The notes: generated by a model not told the origin, from the sequence alone. 40,037 nucleotides of DNA from an uncultured Catenibacterium sp. (GCF_900540665.1 NZ_UQGV01000008.1:1-40037); one strand, 5' to 3'. Positions 1-7,282 are shown, counted from the stretch's first letter. Numbers and translations: made by a program.

Positions 1-284
1 TCATTGCCTGTGAGGCCTCCCGGGGTAATTCACTAATCCTGTTTCCTTCACAACGTCTTGATTTACTCTCTTGGTTTTACGTTTACCTTTAGGACTTCGG
101 TTTGTATAGCAACCTTGTCCACCATTTAGCCTTGTATCAAGTTTCTGTTCGTACGCTCAAGGGAATCGCTACACCACTTCCTTCACTCCTACCTTTATGG
201 TATCGGCTTGTGGTTCACTACACTTGGCGGTAAATACCTGTGGTCGGTTTATCTCCGACTGAATTAGTGCCATGCCCGGCACAC
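1..284 (-). mobile_element. 5' portion of a group II intron (continues off the left edge)
   Basis: Read on the minus strand, this segment begins GTGTGCCGGGCATGGCAC, which fits the GUGYG 5' boundary of group II introns and folds into a short stem (GTGCC/GGCAC). It continues as GC-richer, structured, non-coding sequence unlike the AT-rich surroundings. No reverse-transcriptase ORF is visible, so the intron-encoded protein and domains V/VI would lie beyond base 1. The 5' splice boundary is placed at base 284, directly after the T-run of the toxin-antitoxin terminator. Insertion just past an intrinsic terminator is typical of group IIC introns, so I infer that class. The intron call itself rests on the boundary motif, the structure and the sharp base-composition change. 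Confidence 0.7.
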
Positions 285-287
285 TAT

Positions 288-321
288 AAAAAAAACGCAT
301 GGCGTGAACATGCGTTTTTTA
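288..321 (-). terminator. Intrinsic terminator of the toxin-antitoxin operon
   Basis: On the minus strand a perfect 7-bp stem, ACGCATG/CATGCGT, with a 7-nt loop is followed by eight T residues (bases 295-288). It lies 14 bases past the toxin stop codon. The intron starts four bases after the T-run. Confidence 0.85.
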
Positions 322-334
322 GTCATCGATTTCC

Positions 335-634
335 TTATATATTACGTCCCTGGTATTGGACTGTAACCACGTAAACAGTTTTATGTAGCTCATCAATTCG
401 AAAAATAACAATATAGTTATCAATCAATAATTGTCTGTATTTTCCAGCATATCTTCCTTCTGTTCTCACTTGATGAGATTCAGGAAAAGTATCCAAACCC
501 AAGATAGCATTTTTAATTCGATTAATTTGTGCTCTCGCATTTTCAGAGGCTGATTTTTCAATTGCAATATAGTTGTAAATATAATCTAATTCAGAAATTG
601 CTTTGGAATTGATTTTTACTTGATACTTATCCAA
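335..634 (-). CDS. ParE/RelE-family toxin of a type II toxin-antitoxin pair
   Basis: A protein of about 99 residues with the ParE/RelE fold signature: an N-terminal helical hairpin (KINSKAISELDYIYNYIA), a middle segment with RIKNAILGLDTFPESHQV, and C-terminal strands with YRQLLIDNYIVIFRID and VTVQYQGR. The family includes mRNA interferases and gyrase poisons. The pattern GKYRQLLIDNYIV is more ParE-like, but the target cannot be decided from sequence. I chose the TTG at 634 because GGAG lies 10 bases upstream and the overlap with the antitoxin stop is then only 8 bases. An ATG at 655 would give 106 residues but has no ribosome site. The gene is second in the operon, behind its antitoxin. Confidence 0.85.
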   Translation of the reverse strand: MDKYQVKINSKAISELDYIYNYIAIEKSASENARAQINRIKNAILGLDTFPESHQVRTEGRYAGKYRQLLIDNYIVIFRIDELHKTVYVVTVQYQGRNI

Positions 635-890
635 AATGCTTTTTCTCCAAATCATCGAATACTTTTTTTGCATCAACTGCTTCTGCACCATCCAACAGTT
701 CTTGTTCAGATTCAAAGATTGCGTTGTCTATACGATTTATTCTAGCAAACTCATCATATAATTCACTGCTCATCACAACCAGGTCACTATAGCCATTTTT
801 TGTTATGAAAATAGGTTCATGATGTTTGTGTGCAATATTAGAGATATCATTTGTATTTCTTAATTCCTTAATAGGTAGAATTAGTGGCAT
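627..890 (-). CDS. Phd/YefM-family antitoxin
   Basis: This 87-residue protein starts MPLILPIKELRNTNDISNIA and continues EPIFITKNGYSDLVVMSSE, the classic Phd/YefM DNA-binding layout (about residues 1-55). A charged, disordered C-terminal tail (residues 60-87) would neutralise the toxin. The start has AGGAG at a good distance. It is the first gene of the pair and overlaps the toxin by a few bases, which allows translational coupling. In this family the antitoxin, alone or with toxin, represses its own promoter, and a 13-bp-arm palindrome lies directly upstream as the likely operator. Confidence 0.9.
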   Translation of the reverse strand: MPLILPIKELRNTNDISNIAHKHHEPIFITKNGYSDLVVMSSELYDEFARINRIDNAIFESEQELLDGAEAVDAKKVFDDLEKKHFG

Positions 891-908
891 AATACTTCAC
901 TCCTTTCA

Positions 909-937
909 TCAACATAATTATAGCATAATTATGTTGA
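909..937 (-). promoter_or_regulatory. Toxin-antitoxin promoter with a perfect palindromic operator
   Basis: The arms TCAACATAATTAT and ATAATTATGTTGA are perfect 13-bp inverted repeats around a 3-bp centre. On the minus strand the centre contains TGCTATAAT, an extended -10 element at 925-917. The palindrome therefore covers the promoter itself, as expected for autorepression by the Phd-type antitoxin. No good -35 is visible, which an extended -10 can tolerate. Confidence 0.7.
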
Positions 938-963
938 TATGATAGAAATATTCTTTAAATGGA

Positions 964-994
964 AAAGACAACCCATTTTAATTAGGTTGTCTTT
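964..994 (-). terminator. Likely terminator at the end of the PTS/deglycase operon
   Basis: A 10-bp stem, AAAGACAACC/GGTTGTCTTT, lies 28 bases past the stop of the last operon gene. The minus-strand T-tract is short (TTTTCC), so termination may be partial. It also separates this operon from the toxin-antitoxin promoter downstream. Confidence 0.6.
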
Positions 995-1021
995 CAGTGC
1001 GAGATTTTCTCAATCATCCTA

Positions 1022-1657
1022 TTAATTTTGAGACTGAATTAAAGATTCATATACAGTTCCTTTACTGTCTTCTAAGGCTTTATTCTTATATTCCTTGCTT
1101 TTTGATTCATTACCCATATTCTTGTAGATAACTGATAATAAGAATTCGAGATAGGGAGTATCTTCATTGTTTTTAGTATATTCTACATCTTCAAGATCAG
1201 ATTTTAGTTCGTCATAATACTTATTTCCACCCTTAATTAAAGTATCATTAACCATATCCATCTGTCTATATAGGGCATGATTATTTGTTGTGCTAACCAT
1301 TTCCAACAAACAATCAATCATAGATGCATTTTTCTTATCTACATATCTATAAAATACTGATTGTGCAAGAGCAGACTTCTGCTTAGAATTCATAGGAACA
1401 TGTTCTATTATATTGTTTACTAGAGTATCTATTTGTTTGTCATCATTTATCTTTAGATAAGCATTTAAAAGTAAGTATTCTCTATTAAATGGAGGAATAC
1501 ATATCTTAGCTAGTTTAGTTGCCATTAAGTCTTCTATTGCCTTAATATCATTGTTTTGGAGTAATGTTAGATAATTTTTTAGGAGTTTCTTTCTGATGAT
1601 TACTGGAATAGTACCAATAATAGCAATCACTATAACGACAATAAACATAGCATTCAT
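1022..1657 (-). CDS. Membrane-anchored helical-repeat protein of unknown function
   Basis: About 211 residues. One N-terminal hydrophobic segment (roughly residues 4-21, MFIVVIVIAIIGTIPVII) is followed by basic residues, which suggests a membrane anchor with the bulk in the cytoplasm. The rest is alpha-helical with paired helices such as LLLNAYLKINDDKQIDTL and YLEFLLSVIYKNMGNESKSK that look like TPR units, so a scaffold role is possible. The ATG at 1657 is preferred because GAAAGGGG lies 9 bases upstream. An in-frame ATG at 1678 would overlap the HAD gene. It is the last gene of the PTS/deglycase operon, 4 bases after the HAD gene. I do not recognise the family. Confidence 0.75.
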   Translation of the reverse strand: MNAMFIVVIVIAIIGTIPVIIRKKLLKNYLTLLQNNDIKAIEDLMATKLAKICIPPFNREYLLLNAYLKINDDKQIDTLVNNIIEHVPMNSKQKSALAQSVFYRYVDKKNASMIDCLLEMVSTTNNHALYRQMDMVNDTLIKGGNKYYDELKSDLEDVEYTKNNEDTPYLEFLLSVIYKNMGNESKSKEYKNKALEDSKGTVYESLIQSQN

Positions 1658-1661
1658 ACTT

Positions 1662-2315
1662 TTATGCCCCTTTCTCAATAAACTTTATAATATCATTTAA
1701 TTCATCAATAATTATATCTGCCTGGCTCTGATCCAAGCCAAACTTATCATCTTTTAAAGCTAATACCCTAATACCAGCTCTATTTGCAGCTAATATTCCT
1801 TTAGGTGAATCCTCAATAATAATAGCTTCATCTTTATTCACATTCAATTCTTTGATTGTATGTAAATATATTTCTGGATTTGGTTTACTTTCTTTGAATT
1901 GTTCACCACTTACTATAAGTGAAAAGTACTTTCTTAAACCAGCTTGATCTAATGCAGTATTAATAGTATTTAAACTTGAAGAGGACGCTAACGCAATTTT
2001 ATAATGTTTACTTAAGTGTTCTAAAACAGGATAGATTTGAGGTCTAACTACTGCTTTATAATCACATTCATATGAACAAAAATATTCTTGAAGTATCTTT
2101 TTAAATGTGATGAAATCAGTTTTTTCATTCCACATTGTATATGCTTGTTCATAATATAATTTACTATCAATACCAATGAGAGGAATACAATCACTTGTTT
2201 GTATTTCTATACCATGCTGTTTAAAAAATCTTATCAAATCATTTATATACATGGTTTCACTATCAAAGATCACACCATCCATATCAAATATAACAGTTTT
2301 AATCGTCTCCATCAT
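1662..2315 (-). CDS. HAD-superfamily phosphatase, beta-phosphoglucomutase-like subfamily
   Basis: This 217-residue protein has all HAD motifs: motif I VIFDMDGVIFDSE (the two catalytic aspartates), motif II ALASSSS, the motif III lysine in EQFKESKPNPEIY, and motif IV IIIEDSPKGILAA. The helical cap between motifs I and II is typical of subfamily IA (beta-phosphoglucomutase, 2-deoxyglucose-6-phosphatase). It overlaps the end of the upstream SIS gene by 17 bases, so it is translated from the PTS operon. I infer that it dephosphorylates or isomerises a sugar phosphate from the imported substrate, or detoxifies a side product. The exact substrate is unknown. Confidence 0.85.
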   Translation of the reverse strand: MMETIKTVIFDMDGVIFDSETMYINDLIRFFKQHGIEIQTSDCIPLIGIDSKLYYEQAYTMWNEKTDFITFKKILQEYFCSYECDYKAVVRPQIYPVLEHLSKHYKIALASSSSLNTINTALDQAGLRKYFSLIVSGEQFKESKPNPEIYLHTIKELNVNKDEAIIIEDSPKGILAANRAGIRVLALKDDKFGLDQSQADIIIDELNDIIKFIEKGA

Positions 2316-3378
2316 AATTCACAAAATTCTCCGTTTTTGCGGCTGCAATAGCCTTAAATTCTTTTAATAATGGATGTTGATAAATAGAGTGTAAATCATT
2401 TGAAACAATAAAGCTTAATAATTGTACAAATGGTAGATATACAAGTGGAGATAATTCACTTGATACAGTATCACTCAAACTTAAAACATGATCATCACTT
2501 GATAATTGAGGGTTGTTTGAAATCAAATAAGCGCGATCACTAACTTTTCGCGTAGCCTGATATACTTGTTCTACGCGTCGACTTGCACTATCGTTTCCAT
2601 CAAAGAAAACCACATTGTATTGTGGTGTTAATTGAAGATTTGGTCCATGAATATACTCTTCAATTTCATAGCAGCAACTTGGAATATGAATGGTTTCACC
2701 CATTTTTAATGCACTTTCAAGTGCCGTTCCATAATTGGCACCGGCTCCACAACTATAAACCCAGGACATAGATGAGAAATTCTTATAGTGTCGCTGAATA
2801 AAGTTTGTAGCCTGATCAATCATTTCTTCATTTAAATCAGCTGCTTTCTTTAATTCATCCAAATATTCAGTCTTTCCAGAATACGCAATTGCGAATAAAT
2901 CTAAGAATAACGCAAGTGAAGAAACACCCTTTGTGACATAGCCAACTAATTCTTCACCAACACCATATTCAATCACAACATCTGCAACATCTTTTACATC
3001 ACTGTTTTTGTTTCCTGTTAAACAAATAGCTCTACATTCTTTTTTCTTAATGATTTTTAATGCTTCGATTGCATTTGTACTTAAACCACTCTGTGTAACT
3101 ACTAAAACTAAGTCATTTTCTTTAATATCGTTTTCATAATACGTAAATGTATATGGAGTAATGATTCTTACTTCTAAACCACTTACTTTTTCCACAAAAC
3201 TTCTAGCACAATAACAAGCATTATGACTCGATCCAGAAGCAACAAGTAAAATACGTTTGATTTCTTTTTGTTGCACTTCCTTCATTAATGGATCAACCAA
3301 TGTAGTATATTGCTCAATATTTGTTCTTAATACGCTTGGAGTTTCTTTAACATAATCAAGCATTGTTAATTTATTCAT
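2299..3378 (-). CDS. SIS-domain sugar-phosphate deglycase/isomerase (GlmS-isomerase/GfrE-like)
   Basis: About 359 residues with two SIS domains. The first contains VASGSSHNACYCARSF and VVTQSGLSTNAIEAL, the phosphosugar-binding loops seen in the GlmS isomerase half. The second contains ESALKMGETIHIP and EEYIHGPNLQL. No glutaminase domain is present, so this is not GlmS. Proteins of this type next to mannose-family PTS genes cleave glycated amino-acid 6-phosphates such as fructoselysine-6-phosphate. The assignment to a Gfr-like pathway is inferred from the neighbouring FrlB-like protein and the PTS. The start at 3378 has GGGGG 7 bases upstream; a more upstream ATG at 3420 lacks one. Confidence 0.8.
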   Translation of the reverse strand: MNKLTMLDYVKETPSVLRTNIEQYTTLVDPLMKEVQQKEIKRILLVASGSSHNACYCARSFVEKVSGLEVRIITPYTFTYYENDIKENDLVLVVTQSGLSTNAIEALKIIKKKECRAICLTGNKNSDVKDVADVVIEYGVGEELVGYVTKGVSSLALFLDLFAIAYSGKTEYLDELKKAADLNEEMIDQATNFIQRHYKNFSSMSWVYSCGAGANYGTALESALKMGETIHIPSCCYEIEEYIHGPNLQLTPQYNVVFFDGNDSASRRVEQVYQATRKVSDRAYLISNNPQLSSDDHVLSLSDTVSSELSPLVYLPFVQLLSFIVSNDLHSIYQHPLLKEFKAIAAAKTENFVNYDGDD

Positions 3379-3430
3379 AATATACCCCCAATTAAGGTAT
3401 AAAAGGTGGAATAAATCCACCCCTTATATT

Positions 3431-4435
3431 TTAGTATTCTAATCTTCTGTAGTAACGACGGATTTCCATAGGGTGACGAGTTTCGATTTCCATGTGAACG
3501 TCGATTCTATTGTTTACAGCATGCATTACGTGGTGAGATAAGTGTTTACGATATTTTTCACTTATTCCCTTTAATTCGTAATCTTTAGAGTCAATGATTG
3601 TGTAGTTTTCACAAATTCTTGGAATAAAGTTAGCTACACGTTCAGATAATGGACGCTGAGCATCTTCACCAATATAGATTGTAACTGGAGTTTCTTTAGT
3701 TACGATTTCAAACATACCGTGGAAGAATTCATTTGATGTGATTGATTTAGTTTTTAACCATAACTGTTCTTCCCAATAGCACATTGCATATGAGTAAGTA
3801 GCTCCCCACTGATTTCCAGCACCTACAAAGTAGTGCATTTCATCATTCCAGTGTTTTTTAGCGAATTCAATAGCAAATGGTTCAGCTTTCTTTTCAACTT
3901 CTACTAAAGCTTCTGCTAAGTATTTGTCAAATTCAGCATACATATCTTCGTAGTCTTCAAATTCACCATTGTTGAACATGAAACGGTCAGCAACCATGAA
4001 GAACTTTAACTGTTCGTTAACTGGGTAAGAGATCTTGTAGTCTCCTAAATCTAATAAGATAGCTTCTTTAGCATCAACAAATGAGATAACTGTAGCGCCA
4101 ACTTCTGTCTTGATTTTCTTGATAGCATCAACTACTTCTTTAGTGTTTCCAGTTACAGAAGAGATGATAACAACTGTATCTTTAGTAATACGTTTGTTTC
4201 CTGTAGTTAAGTATTCAGCAGCATTTTCTGCCCAAGTTTCAATAGCACTCATCTCTTTCATGTGTACTGTAGCCTGCATAGCACTTGCCCAAGTACCACC
4301 AACACCTAACCAGCAGATGTTTGAATATCCACGTTCGCAGATTTCATCAACGATTTCGTTGATCTGAGGGCGTAGAGCTAATGCTCCATTAACGCTATCG
4401 ATTTTTTCCTGTTCATTAAATTTAATCATTTCCAT
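3431..4435 (-). CDS. SIS-domain deglycase, FrlB/GfrF-like
   Basis: A 334-residue SIS protein. Visible elements are the first SIS loop CWLGVGGTWASAMQA, the serine-rich loop ISSVTGNTKEVVDAI, the segment SNEFFHGMFEIVTKETP (compare SGEFRHGPLEIV in E. coli FrlB) and a C-terminus EIRRYYRRLEY matching the ERRYYGGLVEY end of FrlB. FrlB and GfrF split fructoselysine-6-phosphate or glucoselysine-6-phosphate into lysine and glucose-6-phosphate. The family call is strong. The exact Amadori substrate cannot be read from sequence. It follows the IID gene by about 29 bases with GGAGG before the ATG, so it belongs to the PTS operon. Confidence 0.85.
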   Translation of the reverse strand: MEMIKFNEQEKIDSVNGALALRPQINEIVDEICERGYSNICWLGVGGTWASAMQATVHMKEMSAIETWAENAAEYLTTGNKRITKDTVVIISSVTGNTKEVVDAIKKIKTEVGATVISFVDAKEAILLDLGDYKISYPVNEQLKFFMVADRFMFNNGEFEDYEDMYAEFDKYLAEALVEVEKKAEPFAIEFAKKHWNDEMHYFVGAGNQWGATYSYAMCYWEEQLWLKTKSITSNEFFHGMFEIVTKETPVTIYIGEDAQRPLSERVANFIPRICENYTIIDSKDYELKGISEKYRKHLSHHVMHAVNNRIDVHMEIETRHPMEIRRYYRRLEY

Positions 4436-4464
4436 TTTCTTTTCCTCCGTTTATTTAAAATTTA

Positions 4465-5289
4465 TTAACAACCTAAAATACCAAAGAATGCTCCGACCAA
4501 GCCAATCACAACACAGATTAATAACAATGTAGTTGTCTTAACATTTTTCTTTTTCAATAAGTAGTAAACTAGTAATGTGAATAATAATGGCATTAAACCA
4601 GGCATGATATTGTTGAATACTTCATTTAATGTAGTTGCTTCATTACCAGAACCAAACTTCAATGGGAAACTGATTGATACGTTTTCAGCAGTCATACCAC
4701 CAACAACCATCAATCCTAAAACGCTTGCTGCATAAGTAAGTTTTGACATTAATCCATTCTGCTGGATCTTAGCCAAGAATCCACTACCTAACTTATAACC
4801 AGCATTCATTAAATAGTAACGTAATCCCTGAGCTGGAAGGTTGAAGATTAATAAGAATAAGATAGGTCCTAATATATTTCCCTGATTTGCTAGAGACAAA
4901 CCAACACCAGTAGCAATAATACGTAATGTTCCCCAGATGAATGAATCACCAATACCAGCTAAAGGTCCCATTAATGAAACTTTTACATTGTTGATACTTT
5001 CTGTATCGAATTCAGGATCATTTGCGTTACTTTCTTCCATAGCAGCACTAATACCTAAGATTAATGTTGCCAATTGTGGAGTTGTATTGAAGAATTCCAA
5101 GTGACGCTTCATAGCTGCAACTTGATCTTCTTTATTTGAATATAATTTTTTGATAACTGGTAACATACTATAGCAGTATGACATATTCATCTGTCTTTCA
5201 TAGTTCCAAGACCATTCCAAACCAAATGAACGCCAGAATACTTGATTTAATTCCTTTTTAGTTAATTTATTAGAAGTCGTCATCTTCAT
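4465..5289 (-). CDS. PTS system mannose-family component IID
   Basis: A 274-residue integral membrane protein of the EIID (mannose/fructose/sorbose) family. The N-terminal half is cytoplasmic and contains FWRSFGLEWSWNYERQMNMS and HLEFFNTTP, both characteristic. It also has the conserved loop SLMGPLAGIGDSFIWGTLR. The C-terminal part forms hydrophobic helices (about residues 185-205, 230-248 and 255-272). With IIC it forms the transport channel. Its ATG lies inside the last codons of IIC (20-base overlap) with AGGAGG 5 bases upstream, so IIC and IID are translationally coupled. Confidence 0.93.
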   Translation of the reverse strand: MKMTTSNKLTKKELNQVFWRSFGLEWSWNYERQMNMSYCYSMLPVIKKLYSNKEDQVAAMKRHLEFFNTTPQLATLILGISAAMEESNANDPEFDTESINNVKVSLMGPLAGIGDSFIWGTLRIIATGVGLSLANQGNILGPILFLLIFNLPAQGLRYYLMNAGYKLGSGFLAKIQQNGLMSKLTYAASVLGLMVVGGMTAENVSISFPLKFGSGNEATTLNEVFNNIMPGLMPLLFTLLVYYLLKKKNVKTTTLLLICVVIGLVGAFFGILGC

Positions 5290-6046
5290 CTACTCCTCCT
5301 TCTATAGCTGTTTGAGCTGAATTACTACGTAACTGAGTTAATACGATGGCAATGATAGCTCCAAAAATTGCGATTGCTGTTACTGGAATCTTTAAGTATA
5401 CGCTTAATGCGAATCCTAAGAAGAAGAAACATGCAACTTCTTTGTCCATAATCATCATTAATAATAAACCGAACCCAATTGCAGGTAATAAGCCCATTGT
5501 GATCTGTAAACCATTTGAAATCCATTTAGGAATGACATTTAATAAAGCCTGTACAGCAGGTCCACCAGCATAGTAACCACATGCTACGATAACACCGATA
5601 ATTAAGTTAACACCGAAGAATCCACCTAATAAGTGCATTCTAGCAACTCCAGCCATATTTCCTTCAGCTGCATATTTATCTGCTTTGTGAACAAATGGAG
5701 GTAAGATGAATACCATTCCAACATTCTTTGCGATTAATACTAATGAGGCAACTGGTAACCCTACAGTTAATGCAGTTTCTGGTCCAGCTCCTGTTGTAAT
5801 TGTGAAAGCTGTTCCTAATACAGTTCCTGAAATCATTTCAGGTGGAATACTAGCTCCGATTGAGAAAGCACCCATAAATGCTAATTCTAATGTTGCACCT
5901 AAAGTAACACCTGTTTGAACATCGCCAAGTACAATACCTGTTAAAGTGCCCATAACCAATGGTCTTGACAGCAAACTTGTACCGAATAAATATTCAGCAT
6001 TTCCAAGCATTGCTACCAAGCCAAGTAAAATTGCTTGTAGTAACAT
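5270..6046 (-). CDS. PTS system mannose-family component IIC
   Basis: A membrane protein of about 258 residues of the EIIC sorbose/mannose family. It begins MLLQAILLGLVAMLGNAEYLFG and contains the conserved RPLVMGTLTGIVLGDVQTG and GATLELAFMGAFSIGASIPPE segments, followed by several more transmembrane helices. The C-terminal tail is acidic (GGVDEDDDF). The ATG at 6046 has AGGAGG at ideal spacing; an earlier in-frame ATG at 6073 has none. It lies 10 bases after IIB and overlaps IID. Confidence 0.93.
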   Translation of the reverse strand: MLLQAILLGLVAMLGNAEYLFGTSLLSRPLVMGTLTGIVLGDVQTGVTLGATLELAFMGAFSIGASIPPEMISGTVLGTAFTITTGAGPETALTVGLPVASLVLIAKNVGMVFILPPFVHKADKYAAEGNMAGVARMHLLGGFFGVNLIIGVIVACGYYAGGPAVQALLNVIPKWISNGLQITMGLLPAIGFGLLLMMIMDKEVACFFFLGFALSVYLKIPVTAIAIFGAIIAIVLTQLRSNSAQTAIEGGVDEDDDF

Positions 6047-6056
6047 ATTTCTCCTC

Positions 6057-6524
6057 CTATAAAACTTTTTCAACGCTTACTGGATTATCTTCTGGAACCA
6101 TCTGAATTGTTACATCCACACCTGATTCACATAATCCTTTTAGAATTGTTTCTTCTGCTGGTGTAATATTCATTGCTTTTGAGATATTACGAGTTTCAGC
6201 AGTCGCCTTAGTACCACCAAGATTTAATTTGTTGATGTTGCACTCTTTGCATAATCTTTCAGCATCCTTAATAGATTCAACTACAGTCAATAATTTATAT
6301 TTGTCTGTAACACCACTGTTGATTGCCTTTACTGCATCATCCATGCTTTTAATAACTAATTTAACACCACTTGGTTTTGCTAATTTAATTGATGCTTTTC
6401 TTAAATCATCTTTCATAACTGCATCGCACGCAATTAAGATACAATCTGCTTCAACAGCATTTTTCCAAGAAAAAGCAACTTGTCCATGTAACAATCTGTG
6501 ATCCACTCTTAATAATTTAATCAT
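6057..6524 (-). CDS. PTS system mannose-family component IIB
   Basis: A 155-residue cytoplasmic EIIB of the mannose/sorbose family. The N-terminus LLRVDHRLLHGQVAFSW carries the phosphorylated histidine (His13) of this histidine-type IIB. Downstream segments such as NLGGTKATAET and GVDVTIQMVPEDNPV are also typical. It takes phosphate from IIA and passes it to the incoming sugar. It lies 15 bases after the IIA gene with an AGGAGG site. Confidence 0.93.
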   Translation of the reverse strand: MIKLLRVDHRLLHGQVAFSWKNAVEADCILIACDAVMKDDLRKASIKLAKPSGVKLVIKSMDDAVKAINSGVTDKYKLLTVVESIKDAERLCKECNINKLNLGGTKATAETRNISKAMNITPAEETILKGLCESGVDVTIQMVPEDNPVSVEKVL

Positions 6525-6539
6525 TTTTTTCTCCTCCTA

Positions 6540-6953
6540 TTAGAAATCTTCATCATCTTCGCTTGATATTCCGTTCATAACAGTCATTCCATCTTTAGCT
6601 GCTTCGATTAAATCGTTCGCATCTGCTAATTCAAATTTTCCGTTCAAGCTTTTCATTACTACATCTAATACTAGTCCCATGTTCATTCCTGAGAAGACCA
6701 TTACATTATCTAATACTGCAAGTTTAGATAATGCTGTGTGAACACTTCCACCTTTGATATCACATAAGATTAAGAATTGTTCTTCACTCTCTTTTGCTTC
6801 ATTCAAAACTTCTTGATAAAAGTCTTCTGGATTTTCTCCAGGAAGCAAGCTATATGTTTCTACATCCTTAGCTAAATCTCCAACAATCATAGAAACTGAA
6901 TCTTTCATTCCCTTAGATAATCCTCCATGTGATGCAAGTATGATTTTTGCCAT
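6540..6953 (-). CDS. PTS system mannose-family component IIA
   Basis: A 137-residue cytoplasmic EIIA of the mannose type. It starts AKIILASHGGLSKGM with the phosphorylated His9, then a dimerisation region and the conserved ILCDIKGGSVHTALSKL segment. It receives phosphate from HPr. It is the first gene of the operon, with AAGGAG before the ATG and only about 20 bases between the expected start of transcription of the nearest sigma-54 promoter and the start codon. Confidence 0.93.
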   Translation of the reverse strand: MAKIILASHGGLSKGMKDSVSMIVGDLAKDVETYSLLPGENPEDFYQEVLNEAKESEEQFLILCDIKGGSVHTALSKLAVLDNVMVFSGMNMGLVLDVVMKSLNGKFELADANDLIEAAKDGMTVMNGISSEDDEDF

Positions 6954-6985
6954 AATCTTTACTCCTTTCTTTTCATTTTAGTTTA

Positions 6986-7002
6986 AGCAATCTTTGTGCC
7001 AG
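6986..7002 (-). promoter_or_regulatory. Sigma-54 promoter, copy 1 (proximal)
   Basis: Minus-strand CTGGCAC-AAAGA-TTGCT matches the TTGGCAC-N5-TTGCT consensus closely. Transcription would start near 6975, about 21 bases before the IIA start codon and just upstream of its AAGGAG site, so this copy is best placed for the PTS operon. Confidence 0.85.
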
Positions 7003-7052
7003 CTTATAGATTAGTTACGCTTATCTGTACATCTAACTTACACTTATACTCA

Positions 7053-7069
7053 AGCAAACTTCGTGCCAG
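7053..7069 (-). promoter_or_regulatory. Sigma-54 promoter, copy 2
   Basis: Minus-strand CTGGCAC-GAAGT-TTGCT, 67 bp upstream of copy 1. Both the GG of the -24 and the GC of the -12 are intact with the invariant 10-bp spacing between them. Confidence 0.8.
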
Positions 7070-7119
7070 TTTATAGATCAGTTACACTTATCTGTAGAAC
7101 TAACTTCCACTTATACTCA

Positions 7120-7136
7120 AGCAAACTTCGTGCCAG
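7120..7136 (-). promoter_or_regulatory. Sigma-54 promoter, copy 3
   Basis: Minus-strand CTGGCAC-GAAGT-TTGCT, identical to copy 2 and 67 bp upstream of it. Confidence 0.8.
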
Positions 7137-7186
7137 TTTATAGATTAGTTACACTTATCTGTAGAACTAGCTTCCACTTATACTCA

Positions 7187-7203
7187 AGCAAGCTTCGTGC
7201 CAG
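7187..7203 (-). promoter_or_regulatory. Sigma-54 promoter, copy 4
   Basis: Minus-strand CTGGCAC-GAAGC-TTGCT, 67 bp upstream of copy 3. One spacer base differs from copies 2 and 3. Confidence 0.8.
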
Positions 7204-7254
7204 TTTATAGATCAGTTACGCTTAATCTGTAGAACTAGCTTCCACTTATAAACA

Positions 7255-7271
7255 AGCAAAAAGTGTGCCAA
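7255..7271 (-). promoter_or_regulatory. Sigma-54 promoter, copy 5 (distal)
   Basis: Minus-strand TTGGCAC-ACTTT-TTGCT is a perfect consensus match, 68 bp upstream of copy 4 and 12 bp past the end of the activator gene. It is the most diverged copy in its spacer but the best in its core. Confidence 0.8.
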
Positions 7272-7282
7272 TTAATAGCACA

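Larger units (their letters stand above)
6985..7271 (-). repeat. Tandem 67-bp repeats, each ending in a sigma-54 promoter
   Basis: The 330-base gap between the IIA gene and the activator gene is almost filled by four head-to-tail units of 67, 67, 67 and 68 bp. Each unit contains TTATAGATYAGTTAC, then CTTATCTGTA, then CCACTTATACTCAAGCAA on the plus strand. At every junction, and at both ends, a -24/-12 element occurs on the minus strand, giving five in total. The central units differ at only a few positions, while the outer two -24/-12 elements are more diverged. This suggests expansion of the middle by slippage or unequal crossing over. A possible activator site in each unit is AGTTA-N16-TAACT, degenerating to TAGCT in two copies. 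Confidence 0.9.

Noticed and set aside
2735..2755. TTGGCACCGG on the plus strand, which resembles a -24 element
   Set aside because: No TTGC follows at the required distance, and it lies inside a coding region.
6985..7271. Regular repeats that might be a CRISPR array
   Set aside because: The units are 67 bp with no unique spacers; almost the whole unit is repeated, and each junction is a sigma-54 promoter.
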